From JANWXR01 sp964608265 (GTDB lineage: Bacteria > Chloroflexota > Anaerolineae > Anaerolineales > UBA6663): DNA of 64,000 nucleotides. The stretch is from positions 28,016 through 92,015 of the forward strand of contig CAZSNP010000008.1 in assembly GCA_964608265.1 (NCBI GenBank). The letters are read 5' to 3'. The translations under genes were made by a program, and so were the position numbers. Each line of letters opens with the position of its first letter. The first letter of the stretch is position 1. Positions 43,779 to 52,674 of this stretch are shown here, one piece after another. Under the pieces are notes generated by a model that was given only the letters and a program-made list of their open reading frames with translations, was not told where the DNA came from and did not search any database.

Positions 43779-44537
43779 TCAGGCGTAACGGCGCAGACCG
43801 GCCAATTGCATCCCAAGCTGAAGGAGAAACCTGGGATTGTAGATGAGATAGCGCCGCCACAACCGGCGCGGCTCGTGCGCCAGCCGGAAGGCCCACTCCA
43901 GACCGCTGCGTTGCATCCAGCGCGGAGCTTGCTTCTGGCGGCCGGTGAAAAAATCAAAGGCCGCGCCCACCCCGACGAGAAGCGGCGCGGTCAATCGAGG
44001 TCGAAAGCGCTGCATCCACAAATCCTGCTTCGGTGAGCCGAGGCCGACCCAGACGATATGCGCGTTTGAGTCGTTGACGGCACGCACAAGCTCATCTTCT
44101 TCAGCCGCCGTTAGCGCACGGAACGGCGGGCAATGAGTCCCGGCGACGCGCAGACCGGGGAAGCGCGCCTGCAGGTTCCGCGCCAACTGCTCGGCCACGC
44201 CTTCGGCGCCCCCGAGGTAATACTGAGCATAACCGCGTTGCGCGGAGAGTTCACTCAGGGCCAGCATCAAATCGGGCCCGTACACACGCCCGACGTGGCG
44301 CGCACCCAAAGCGCGCAGCGCCCAGGCCACCGGCACACCATCGGGCGTGACCCAGTCGGCATCGTTCAGTGCGGCGCGCACTTCGGCCCGCTCATGGCCT
44401 TGCATCAACGTGTACACGGGGCAGGTGCTGGCGTAGGCCCGGCCCGTGCCGGCGATCACTTGCGCCATCTCGGCCGCCGCCGTCGCGAGGTCGAAGGCCG
44501 ACACGCGCACGCCGAGCACGTTCACCCGCCGGCTCAT
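43779..44537 (-). CDS. wecG: WecG/TagA/CpsF-family glycosyltransferase
   Basis: 252 residues of GT26 type. Diagnostic parts are TPDGVPVAWALRALGAR with the catalytic Asp, GRVYGPDLM, YYLGGAEGVAEQLA and VWVGLGSPKQDLWM near residue 175. It transfers N-acetylmannosaminuronic acid, N-acetylmannosamine or a related sugar to a polyprenyl-linked intermediate at the cytosolic face. The ATG at 44537 overlaps the stop of the GT4 gene before it (ATGA). It is the last gene of the exopolysaccharide operon. Symbol given by family; the sugar is not known. Confidence 0.9.
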   Translation of the reverse strand: MSRRVNVLGVRVSAFDLATAAAEMAQVIAGTGRAYASTCPVYTLMQGHERAEVRAALNDADWVTPDGVPVAWALRALGARHVGRVYGPDLMLALSELSAQRGYAQYYLGGAEGVAEQLARNLQARFPGLRVAGTHCPPFRALTAAEEDELVRAVNDSNAHIVWVGLGSPKQDLWMQRFRPRLTAPLLVGVGAAFDFFTGRQKQAPRWMQRSGLEWAFRLAHEPRRLWRRYLIYNPRFLLQLGMQLAGLRRYA

Positions 44538-45724
44538 GAGCCTGCTCCGCGACCGCGCCATACGCTTTGATAGACAGCTGCGGTCAACTCGGCGAGCCGC
44601 GGCCAGCTGAAGCGCGCGGCCACCTTCGCGCGGCCACGCTCCCCCATCGCCGCGCGCATCTCAGCGTGATCGAGTAAGTAGCGCAACCGCTCGGCCAGGG
44701 CAGCGGGCCGGGCGGGAACGCAAAAACCATCCTCGCCCTCGGCAATGACTTCACGCACGGCGGGGATGTCGGCGCCGACGACGGGCTTGCCCAGCGACCA
44801 CGCCTCGGTGAACACGCCGCCAAAGCTCTCCTGCGTCGAAGGCAGGCAAAAGACATCGCAAGCCGCGAAGGCATCGGTCTTGGTCTGCACATCCACCGCG
44901 TCGAGTTCGAGCACGCGCGGTTCGCGCACCCGGGCGAACAACCTGCGCGAGTACGACGTGCGCGGGCCGATGAAGACGAAGCGCGCCTCCGGCACGTGCG
45001 GCACGGCGGCCAGCAACGTCGCCAGGCCTTTGTACGCATACTTCTGGCCGACGAACAACACCATCGGCGCAGCGCCCAGGCCGTGTTGCGCCCGAAATCG
45101 CGCCCCGTCACCGCGCTCGGCCAGCGCCGGCCCCATGCCGGTCACGTGCACCCGCTCCGGGCGCACGCCCAATTCGATCAACGTGCGTCTCTCGGTTTCG
45201 GTTAACGCGATGACGGCATCGGCTTCGCGATAGAGGCGATGATAGTGCCGATGCAACCACCCACCCCAGCGGGGATGGTGTACGGGCGTGAGGATGAACG
45301 GGAGGCCGTGTCGCCGCGCCGCGAGCAGCGAGCCGTAACTCAGGCCTTCGCGCCCGATGCGGCAGTTGTGGATCAGGTCGGCCCGTTCGGCATACGGCGC
45401 GATCTCTTCGGCCAACGCCTGCGCGAGGCGGGGCAGCGCCCAGCGTTGCAGCGGGAAATACAGCCATACCCACGGGCGCAGCCGGTTGCGCGTCGCTCCC
45501 GACAGCGTGATGCGTTGCACCGGCACACCGTCCACTGAATATGCCCGCGCCGGGGCGGGTGCGTTCAACGTCGTGCCGAACAGCCAATCGGTGCGGGCCG
45601 TATCCCATTGTGTGACGACCTGCACCGCATGGCGCGTCAGCAACTCGCGCGCCAGCCGGTGCATGAGGGATTGCGCGCCGCCGGTGGAAGGCGGGTAGGC
45701 GGTGAGGGTGAAGAGGAGTTTCAC
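44534..45724 (-). CDS. GT4 glycosyltransferase (GT-B fold)
   Basis: 396 residues from GTG 45724. The N-terminal Rossmann half starts KLLFTLTAYPPSTGGAQS, with the glycine loop that contacts the donor. The C-terminal half has FVGQKYAYKGLATLL, the DVFCLPSTQESFGGVFTEAW region with the E-x7-E motif, and GKPVVGADIPAVREV. It adds a sugar from an NDP donor with retention. The GTG overlaps the previous stop as GTGA, showing coupled translation within the operon. Confidence 0.92.
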   Translation of the reverse strand: MKLLFTLTAYPPSTGGAQSLMHRLARELLTRHAVQVVTQWDTARTDWLFGTTLNAPAPARAYSVDGVPVQRITLSGATRNRLRPWVWLYFPLQRWALPRLAQALAEEIAPYAERADLIHNCRIGREGLSYGSLLAARRHGLPFILTPVHHPRWGGWLHRHYHRLYREADAVIALTETERRTLIELGVRPERVHVTGMGPALAERGDGARFRAQHGLGAAPMVLFVGQKYAYKGLATLLAAVPHVPEARFVFIGPRTSYSRRLFARVREPRVLELDAVDVQTKTDAFAACDVFCLPSTQESFGGVFTEAWSLGKPVVGADIPAVREVIAEGEDGFCVPARPAALAERLRYLLDHAEMRAAMGERGRAKVAARFSWPRLAELTAAVYQSVWRGRGAGS

Positions 45725-46815
45725 GCAAAGGCCCGGGCGTGTTGATAAGCTGCCAGAGTTTCGCGGGCACAACGGCCCCATGAGAAGAGAGCCGCCCGCG
45801 CCATCCCCTGAGCGCGCAAACGGGCCGACAACGCGGAGTCGGTGCACACGGCGCGAATGGCCTGCGCCAGCGCGGCTTCATCGAGCGGATCGACCAGCAG
45901 AGCGGCCTCGCCAACCACTTCGGGCAAGGCGGATGTATTCGACGTAATAACCGGACAGCCAGCCTGCATGGCTTCCAGCGGCGGCAGACCAAAGCCTTCG
46001 GCCAGCGAGGGATAGATCAGCGCGCGCGCATCACGATACAACTCCGCCAGGCGGGCATCGTCCACATAGGACAGCACCCGGACCGCCGCCGCCAGCCCCA
46101 GTTGCGCCACCAGCTCTTCGACCCTGACGTTCCCCCAGCCGCCCCCTCCCACAATCCACAGCGGCGGCGTGGCCGGGTCAGCAAGCTTGACCTGTTGATA
46201 AGCACGCAACACGGACTTTAGATTCTTCCGCGGCTCGAGCGTTCCCACAGTCAACAGATACGGTGGTGCCGCCGCCTGAACGGGTGTCGGCGGAGGCGGA
46301 GGCGCAGCCGCCAGGGGCGTCACCGAGCATCGTTCCAGTGGAATACTCAACCGGGCGTGTAACTGAAAGCGCGTGTACTCAGAGATGGCCAGCACGTAGT
46401 GTGCCCGCGACGCTGTTTGGCGCAGCCACCGGCGCAGACGCCAGCCCATCCAGCGCCCAAACCATTCCGGATTTGAAATCGGCAGAACATCGAGAATGGT
46501 TGCAACCACACACAATCCCGCCGGCGCCGAGTGCGCGAAGAAAGGCAAGGGGTGAGTCAGGTGGAGGGTATCCAGATTTAGCCGCCGCAAGCGAATCGGC
46601 AACACAACCGGGCAGTAGACCCATTCCCAATAGAGCACCCACGCTTTGCGGGTCAGGCCGGGTGCCGGCCAACGCCAATTCGGCATCGCCCACAGCGGGA
46701 TGATTTCCGTGGCTGGCTGCGCGGCAGCGCGTAGCGCAGTCAGAATCTGCCGGCTGTAACGGGCTGCGCCAGCGCGGCTGAACTGACTGGTAGACACCTC
46801 CACACCAACACGCAT
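45721..46815 (-). CDS. GT4 glycosyltransferase (mannosyltransferase-like)
   Basis: 364 residues. VGVEVSTSQFSRAGAARYSR at the N-terminus is the glycine/arginine-rich acceptor-side loop typical of this group; LLTVGTLEPRKNLKSVLRAY and ALIYPSLAEGFGLPPLEAM carry the C-terminal donor site with the E-x7-E motif. Similar enzymes transfer mannose or a related sugar in exopolysaccharide synthesis. The ATG at 46815 is chosen over a GTG ten codons earlier; neither has a clear ribosome site. Confidence 0.9.
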   Translation of the reverse strand: MRVGVEVSTSQFSRAGAARYSRQILTALRAAAQPATEIIPLWAMPNWRWPAPGLTRKAWVLYWEWVYCPVVLPIRLRRLNLDTLHLTHPLPFFAHSAPAGLCVVATILDVLPISNPEWFGRWMGWRLRRWLRQTASRAHYVLAISEYTRFQLHARLSIPLERCSVTPLAAAPPPPPTPVQAAAPPYLLTVGTLEPRKNLKSVLRAYQQVKLADPATPPLWIVGGGGWGNVRVEELVAQLGLAAAVRVLSYVDDARLAELYRDARALIYPSLAEGFGLPPLEAMQAGCPVITSNTSALPEVVGEAALLVDPLDEAALAQAIRAVCTDSALSARLRAQGMARAALFSWGRCARETLAAYQHARAFA

Positions 46816-46848
46816 AGGGATTTGCGGTTGTCCGCGCAGGGCCACAGC

Positions 46849-48102
46849 CTAGATCAACCGGAAGCTGGGTGCCGGCGCGATGAATCGACCGCCTGCCAGA
46901 AGGTAGTCGCGTTCGCGCACCTTGAATTCCTCCATGAAGTGCCAGGGCAGTACCAGGAAGTAATCAGGCTGAGCGGCGCGCGCCTCGGCCTCGGAAACAA
47001 TGGGTATGTGTGTCCCGACGGTGACACGCCCCCATTTGTCGGGGTTGCGTTCCGCCGCCGCCGCAATGAGCGACGCATCCAATCCGTAGTATTGCAGAAT
47101 GGTATTGCCCTTGGTCGAGGCGCCGTACACGTACACTTTTTTGCCTCGCTGCACTTCGGCCGTGACAAAACGCACCACATCCTGCTTGATACGGCTGGCC
47201 CAAAAAGCAAAATCCAAATACACCTGCGTGTTGTGCAAGCCCATTTTGATCTCGCGCTCGCGGAACTCACGCACGCGCTCGCCGGCCAAGGCGCGATACA
47301 CCTCGTCCGCAAATTCAGCCTTGTTGGCGCCACGGTTGCGAATGTACACGCGGAAACTGCCACCGTTGATGTCGTTCAGTTCAATGTCTACCACCTCGAA
47401 ATCGAACAGATTGAGCAGATACTCCAGCGAATAAAGGGAGTAGTACTCCAGGTGTTCATGGCAGATGTTACCCAATTCGTTTTGCTGCAGCATTAACGGC
47501 AGATACGCCATCTGCACCACCCAGACCCCATCCGGGTGCATGATCTTTTTGACATCCCCGACAAATTGCCGCGGATCATCGAGGTCGTAGAACATGGCAA
47601 TACTCGTCACAATCCGCGGAGCCCGCCCAACCAATTCCCGATGGCGCTGATACTCTGCAGCCGAGAAAAAATCGTCCACCACGGTGTCGGCCACCTGGCG
47701 TGACAATTCCGTCAGGTTCTTAGCCGGATCGAAACCAATCCTGTGGACGCCTCCTGTCTTGTACGAGCTTAGCAACGTGCCGTCGTTGCAGCCAATATCC
47801 AGCACGCTGTCGCCCGCCTGAAGATGCGCGAGGTTTTCGGCCTTGTTGGCGATGTCGGCCAGCGCCTCCCGCATGGTCTGGTTGGTGCCGGAGCGGTACC
47901 AATAGTTGCGGTACATGGCCTCCGCCGGCACGGTGTGTTTCAGCTGGAGCAAATGGCAGCGCCGGCAGAGCACCAGTTCCAGCGGGGCCTTATAGCCATC
48001 GGATTCGCCGGGCACAGGAAAATCCGAGACATACAGATCCCCTAACGACAACACCGGCTCCAGGGAGCCTTCACACACGCGGCACGTGGTTCGGGTTTTC
48101 AT
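46849..48102 (-). CDS. C-methyltransferase of the TylCIII/NovU type
   Basis: 417 residues in three parts: an N-terminal zinc-binding section with C7-x2-C10 and C46-x2-C49 (CRVCEG, LCRRCHLL), a SAM-binding core with LDIGCNDGTLL near residue 100, and a C-terminal domain with YVYGASTKGNTILQYYG. Enzymes of this layout methylate carbon 3 of keto-deoxysugar nucleotides. The active-site region GNICHEHLEYYSLYSLEYL near 215 is kept. It suggests that the polysaccharide holds a branched or methylated deoxysugar. Its start lies 3 nt after the preceding gene. Confidence 0.9.
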   Translation of the reverse strand: MKTRTTCRVCEGSLEPVLSLGDLYVSDFPVPGESDGYKAPLELVLCRRCHLLQLKHTVPAEAMYRNYWYRSGTNQTMREALADIANKAENLAHLQAGDSVLDIGCNDGTLLSSYKTGGVHRIGFDPAKNLTELSRQVADTVVDDFFSAAEYQRHRELVGRAPRIVTSIAMFYDLDDPRQFVGDVKKIMHPDGVWVVQMAYLPLMLQQNELGNICHEHLEYYSLYSLEYLLNLFDFEVVDIELNDINGGSFRVYIRNRGANKAEFADEVYRALAGERVREFREREIKMGLHNTQVYLDFAFWASRIKQDVVRFVTAEVQRGKKVYVYGASTKGNTILQYYGLDASLIAAAAERNPDKWGRVTVGTHIPIVSEAEARAAQPDYFLVLPWHFMEEFKVRERDYLLAGGRFIAPAPSFRLI

Positions 48103-48105
48103 GAC

Positions 48106-49134
48106 TCACCAAACTCCATTGAATAAACGGGCAAGGCACTTTCGGTAGTATGCGCGCGAGGCGCGCAGATCAATTAGTTCAATCGGTGAATGACGTATCA
48201 GCGAGTAATAGAGCAGGCCAATGATATTGGCCACACACTCGGGCAGGCAGGCAATCAGCCAGGCGCCAGCGCATTGCCAGGCAGGCATTGTGATGGGCCT
48301 AAGCAGCTTGTTGTAAACCCCGAGCGAATACGCGCCGCGCGCCCGATAACGCAGCAACGTCGTCAATTTGCGCCATGGTTCCCTGGCCGCAACCTTGGCC
48401 CGAGCCGCTTCGGGATAATGCGTGAAGGACCAGATCAAGGCCGGCCACTTAAGGATCCAGATTTCAAACGCCCGGGCGGACCATTCGGCATTTCCCAGTC
48501 GAATAATGATGAGCGGCTCGGCAATGACGCGTGCGGTGCGCTCAAGCGGGCGCTGAAACAAGACTCCAATGTGCACAAACGCCGTCCCCCAGTAAGGCTC
48601 TTTGTCCCGACTCTCCCAAAGGTCGCGCCGGATCACCAACGCGCCAATGAATGACACGTAATAGACAACGTCGTTGAAAAACCGCAGATTCTCGGCGGGA
48701 GAATAAGTCCGGTCGCCAGCGATGGGCAGGCGTCGTGCCTGTACGACCTGAGTCAGGCTGGCATCGCGGCATTCAGCGTTGACGACAATCACATCATCGC
48801 CGGCCGGCAGGGCCTGCAGCACCCTGGCGACAGCCCCTGCCTTCAGAAGATCATCATCTGAAAACAGCCAACAATAGTCGCCCTGCGCCAGTGCAACGGC
48901 CCGGCTATAATCCTGATCAACACCACCTTTTTGCGCGAGACGCAAGTAGCGCAAACGCGCAAAGCGCGCCTGCCGTTCCGCAACGACTTGCGGCGTGTGA
49001 TCGGTGGAGGCGCCGTCCACAACGACAATTTCGACTTCGGCCGTGGCCTGAGCAATCAGGGCATCCAGCGTTTGGGCCAGAAACTCCGCGCGGTTCAGGG
49101 TGGCGATGCAAAACGAGAGGCGCGGCGCGCTCAT
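48106..49134 (-). CDS. GT2 glycosyltransferase
   Basis: 342 residues with a GT-A fold: LSFCIATLNRAEFLAQTLDAL at the start, VEIVVVDGASTDHTP for nucleotide binding and WLFSDDDLLKAG, where the DDD triad holds the metal-nucleotide complex. It most resembles abequosyl/paratosyl-type transferases of surface polysaccharide. The C-terminus has a hydrophobic stretch (about 285-305) that may attach it to the membrane. It overlaps the previous methyltransferase gene by 4 nt (ATGA). Confidence 0.9.
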   Translation of the reverse strand: MSAPRLSFCIATLNRAEFLAQTLDALIAQATAEVEIVVVDGASTDHTPQVVAERQARFARLRYLRLAQKGGVDQDYSRAVALAQGDYCWLFSDDDLLKAGAVARVLQALPAGDDVIVVNAECRDASLTQVVQARRLPIAGDRTYSPAENLRFFNDVVYYVSFIGALVIRRDLWESRDKEPYWGTAFVHIGVLFQRPLERTARVIAEPLIIIRLGNAEWSARAFEIWILKWPALIWSFTHYPEAARAKVAAREPWRKLTTLLRYRARGAYSLGVYNKLLRPITMPAWQCAGAWLIACLPECVANIIGLLYYSLIRHSPIELIDLRASRAYYRKCLARLFNGVW

Positions 49135-50090
49135 TGTTTCACAAACTCCAAAGCGATGACGCCCTCGCCTGGCAAGTCAGCCAAGCTGGTGAAGACAGTA
49201 AACTCGCGCCCCATCAGGTCAGGTTCACACCAAAGCGGGTAAAAGTGGTCGGTCCGTTTGCGAAGGGTGCTCGCCTCGAAAAAGCCTGCGCGCCGCTCGC
49301 CACGAATGGCTAACCGGCGCGGTTGGCCAGCGATTGCATAAAAGTGCGCCTGCAACAACTCAGAGTCGTACAGGCGTTGCCAGAAGAAAAATCCGCGCTC
49401 ATCGGGCGTCAGCAGGCCATATGGGCTGCGATCCACATATTGTTCAACGGCCTGGGCGGCGCAGGGAACTGAGAGCAAGAGCCGGCCGCCGGGCCGCAGC
49501 AAGGCCCATAATCGCTCGAAGAAAGCGCGCCCGTCCGGAACATGTTCGATGACGGAAAGGCTGGTGATGGTATCGTACGAGGCCGGCGCGAAAGCCGAGT
49601 CTTCCAGGCGGCAGTGGTGCAAGCGGCAGCGGTCGCTCAAGCCGGCGGCCCGCACCACAATCTCAGTATCCGCCAGATCCGCGGCATCCGGGTTCAGCAA
49701 ATCCGCCGCCTGGACTTGGCGATGACGCAACAGCAACAGAGGCAGCAGCCGAGGTGAGGAAACATCCAGATAGCGCACCGCTGGCAAGGACTTTCGCAAA
49801 GCGCGCCACATAAATTCGATTTCGAAGTAGCGCGTGGCATCCATCGGAAAGACGAACAGCCGGAAAATCAGGCTGGCCGGCAAAGGGCGCGGCCCGCTTG
49901 CAAGAACGCGCAGGCCCAGTATGGCCGAGTCCAGATGAAAGCGCAGGCCCGGTGTCTGCCAGCGATGCGCCAGGAGCCAGTAGAACGGCGCCAGCCCGAG
50001 GCCGGCCAGGCCAAACCCGAGCCGGACTGCAGCCTTCGGGCGCGGCGGGACGGGCGGCAGGCGCATCTCAATTCGCCGTGGCAATGCCAT
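49131..50090 (-). CDS. SAM-dependent methyltransferase in polysaccharide operon
   Basis: 319 residues. The first ~85 are basic and hydrophobic (RLGFGLAGLGLAPFYWLLAHR) and may associate with the membrane. The class I methyltransferase core is divergent: VRYLDVSSPRLLPLLLL in place of a glycine-rich motif I, then ITSLSVIEHVPDGRAFFERL and LLRPGGRLLLSVP. The last ~80 residues are of unknown role. It probably methylates a sugar or lipid intermediate. It overlaps the GT2 gene by 4 nt. Confidence 0.78.
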   Translation of the reverse strand: MALPRRIEMRLPPVPPRPKAAVRLGFGLAGLGLAPFYWLLAHRWQTPGLRFHLDSAILGLRVLASGPRPLPASLIFRLFVFPMDATRYFEIEFMWRALRKSLPAVRYLDVSSPRLLPLLLLRHRQVQAADLLNPDAADLADTEIVVRAAGLSDRCRLHHCRLEDSAFAPASYDTITSLSVIEHVPDGRAFFERLWALLRPGGRLLLSVPCAAQAVEQYVDRSPYGLLTPDERGFFFWQRLYDSELLQAHFYAIAGQPRRLAIRGERRAGFFEASTLRKRTDHFYPLWCEPDLMGREFTVFTSLADLPGEGVIALEFVKQ

Positions 50091-50162
50091 ATGTCTGGCT
50101 CAATTCAAGCGGGACAAAACAGGGCGCTACGGATTATTCTGCGATCATCACACTCGGCGGGG

Positions 50163-51668
50163 TCAAGCGCGGCGTGGCACCAGAGCCCGCCACTGCTCCG
50201 CCGTCCAGGCGCGCAGCATAGGTGTCGCTAGGGCCGCACCCAGGAAGGTGGCCAGGCCCAGAAAGATCAATGCGGGCAGCGTCACCGGCGGCGGCAGTAA
50301 CCAGCGGCCCAGGCTGGCGATCAGCACGGCGACGGCTAGCGGCCGCCCGACATCCGTTCTTAACCAAACGCCGAGCACATTCGGAAGCAGCCGGCGATGC
50401 GTGAGCGGCAGCCCCACCAACAAGTACAGGCCGTTCAACAAGGCCCAGGTCGCCGCGCCGCCCACAGCGCCCAGTTGCGCGGTCAACAGGATGAGCGTCG
50501 GTGTCATCAGCGCTAGTAATCCCAGGTTGAGGCCAAAGCCCAGGCGCGTCCAGCCGAAAGCCAGTTGCAGCGCATACGGCAGGTGCATCAATCCATTCAG
50601 CACCGTTCCGACCAGTAACCAGCCCAGGACAGGCGCAACCTGCTGAGCAAGCAGCAAATCGCCCGTCCACAGACCCAGCACCTCTCTGGCAAAAAGCGCC
50701 ACGAGCAGGGTTGGCGGCGCCAGCAACACCATCAGGCCCTGGGCGCCACTGCGATACAACGTGGTCAGCGCCGATTGATTCCCCGCCACAGCTAGACTGG
50801 AAAAGCGTGGAAATAGGGCGTTGTACACGGGCAAAACCACCATCATAGATAAGCCTGCGCTCAGAGTGGTTGCCAGCACATAGTAACCAAATTCATTCAA
50901 CGGCAGCAGGCGGCTGAGGAGGAATTTATCAAACTGAGTGAGAATCTGGCCAGTGACCGTAATGGCGCTCAGCCCAATAGCAAAGCGCCCGACGCGTCGC
51001 ACGAGTGCCGGCACTAGGCGGGCGGAGCGACGCGCCGGCGGCAGGCTCCGCCAAACACACAGGCGAGTGACCAGCACCTGCAGCAGACTGACACAGGCCA
51101 ACCAGGCAAAAAACACCATGACAGTGGCAGAGCCGGACGACAACAACCAGGCAGCGCCAAAGTGGCGGAGCGTCGCCAGGACTATGTTCACGCTGTTGAG
51201 CAAAACTTGACGCTGCAATCCCTGCAACCCGCTCTGGTAAAAGGTCAGGGGCCATTGCAGGATCGTCACCAGACTCATGAGTTGGAGGGCCTGAGTAACC
51301 ATCGGTACAGGCAGAGCGGACACGGTAAGCCACTGGCTGCTAATGGCGGGGGCTGCTAGAAACAAGCCAAAGCCGAGCACCAGCCCGAGACTCCAATAGC
51401 CTGACTCCAGGGTGCGCACCAGATCATGCGCTTCTTCAACCGAGGCGAATCGATCCGCTGACTGAGCGAGTTCCCGGCTAAGTGTTGCGCTCAGTCCCAA
51501 ATCCAGAACCTGTATTAATCCTTGCAGCGTAAGGAAAAACCCAATCAAGCCATACGCCTCTGCACCCAGAAGCTGCAAGTAAACGGGCACAAATGCGACG
51601 GCGAGAAGGGCAGACCAGGTTTGGCCAACGACGTTGGACAGAATGCTCAAACGAATACGGCCGCTCAT
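50163..51668 (-). CDS. Wzx-type polysaccharide flippase (MOP superfamily)
   Basis: 501 residues with about fourteen membrane helices. It begins SGRIRLSILSNVVGQTWSAL and continues with LLGAEAYGLIGFFLTLQGL and LDLGLSATLSRELAQ, the typical opening of PST/Wzx transporters. It flips undecaprenyl-linked repeat units to the outer face. ATG 51668 is used since the family begins here; the reading frame extends further but with unrelated residues. It lies 44 nt after the epimerase gene. Confidence 0.9.
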   Translation of the reverse strand: MSGRIRLSILSNVVGQTWSALLAVAFVPVYLQLLGAEAYGLIGFFLTLQGLIQVLDLGLSATLSRELAQSADRFASVEEAHDLVRTLESGYWSLGLVLGFGLFLAAPAISSQWLTVSALPVPMVTQALQLMSLVTILQWPLTFYQSGLQGLQRQVLLNSVNIVLATLRHFGAAWLLSSGSATVMVFFAWLACVSLLQVLVTRLCVWRSLPPARRSARLVPALVRRVGRFAIGLSAITVTGQILTQFDKFLLSRLLPLNEFGYYVLATTLSAGLSMMVVLPVYNALFPRFSSLAVAGNQSALTTLYRSGAQGLMVLLAPPTLLVALFAREVLGLWTGDLLLAQQVAPVLGWLLVGTVLNGLMHLPYALQLAFGWTRLGFGLNLGLLALMTPTLILLTAQLGAVGGAATWALLNGLYLLVGLPLTHRRLLPNVLGVWLRTDVGRPLAVAVLIASLGRWLLPPPVTLPALIFLGLATFLGAALATPMLRAWTAEQWRALVPRRA

Positions 51669-51712
51669 GAGAGTCGCAGACGGTTGATTGACGACTGTCG
51701 CCGGCCCAAATT

Positions 51713-52663
51713 TCAATGCGTCAGGGCCTGTTCCCGATACCACGCCACCGTCCTCTGCAACCCTTCTTCAAAGCTGGTGCCCGAGCGGAAGCCGAAGGCG
51801 CGCTCGGCGCGCGAGGTATCCAGCTTGCGGCGCGGCTGGCCGTTGGGCTTGCTCGTATCCCAGATGATGCGGCCCGTGAAGCCGGTAGCCCTGACAACAG
51901 CCTGCACCAGATCTCTGATGCTGATCTCGTACGCGCTGCCGATGTTGACCGGCTCGCGGGCGTTGTAGCGCTCGGCGGCCAACGCGATGCCTTCCGCCGC
52001 GTCTTCAACAAACAGAAACTCGCGCGTGGGTGAGCCATCGCCCCAGACCACGACCTCCCGGTCGCCGCGAGCCTGCGCCTCCACACACTTCCGAATCAAC
52101 GCGGGGATGACGTGCGAACTCTCCGGGTCAAAGTTGTCGCCCGGCCCATACAGGTTGACGGGCAGCAGGAAAATCGCATTGAAGCCGTACTGCTCGCGAT
52201 AAGCCTGCGATTGCACCAGCAGCATCTTCTTGGCCAGGCCATACGGCGCATTGGTCTCCTCGGGATAGCCATTCCATAAGTCCTCCTCGTGAAACGGAAT
52301 GGGGGTGATCTTCGGATAGGCGCAGACGGTGCCGATGGCGACGAACTTCGCCACGCCGGCCCGCCAGGCTTCATGCATGAGTTGCACACCCATCATCAGA
52401 TTATCGTAGAAGAATTCCGCCGGGTGGGCGCGATTGGCCCCGATCCCGCCGACATGGCCGGCGGCGTGGATGATCAAATGTGGGCGAGCCTCGGCAAGCA
52501 GCCGCTGAATGTTCTTCTGTTCGCGCAAGTCGCAATCGGCTTTGCGCGGGACGACGACCTCCCGACAGCCCAAAGCCTTCAGCCGCGCAACAACGTGGCG
52601 CCCGAGGAAGCCCGCCCCGCCCGTCACCACCACTCGTTTTGAGGGCCAATCAAATGTGCCCAC
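51713..52663 (-). CDS. fcl: GDP-L-fucose synthase-like epimerase/reductase
   Basis: 316 residues, close to the usual length of GDP-4-keto-6-deoxymannose epimerase/reductase. It shows VVVTGGAGFLGRHVV (NADP site), HAAGHVGGIGANRAHP, GTVCAYPK, the catalytic YGLAKKML (YxxxK) and PVNLYGPGDNFD. The start is GTG 52663 with GGAGG 5 nt upstream. The frame stays open well upstream but there overlaps the sugar transferase gene out of phase and is not coding. The product GDP-L-fucose, or a similar 6-deoxysugar, would feed the operon; the preceding dehydratase gmd is not in the window. Confidence 0.88.
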   Translation of the reverse strand: MGTFDWPSKRVVVTGGAGFLGRHVVARLKALGCREVVVPRKADCDLREQKNIQRLLAEARPHLIIHAAGHVGGIGANRAHPAEFFYDNLMMGVQLMHEAWRAGVAKFVAIGTVCAYPKITPIPFHEEDLWNGYPEETNAPYGLAKKMLLVQSQAYREQYGFNAIFLLPVNLYGPGDNFDPESSHVIPALIRKCVEAQARGDREVVVWGDGSPTREFLFVEDAAEGIALAAERYNAREPVNIGSAYEISIRDLVQAVVRATGFTGRIIWDTSKPNGQPRRKLDTSRAERAFGFRSGTSFEEGLQRTVAWYREQALTH

Positions 52664-52674
52664 GTATCCTCCGG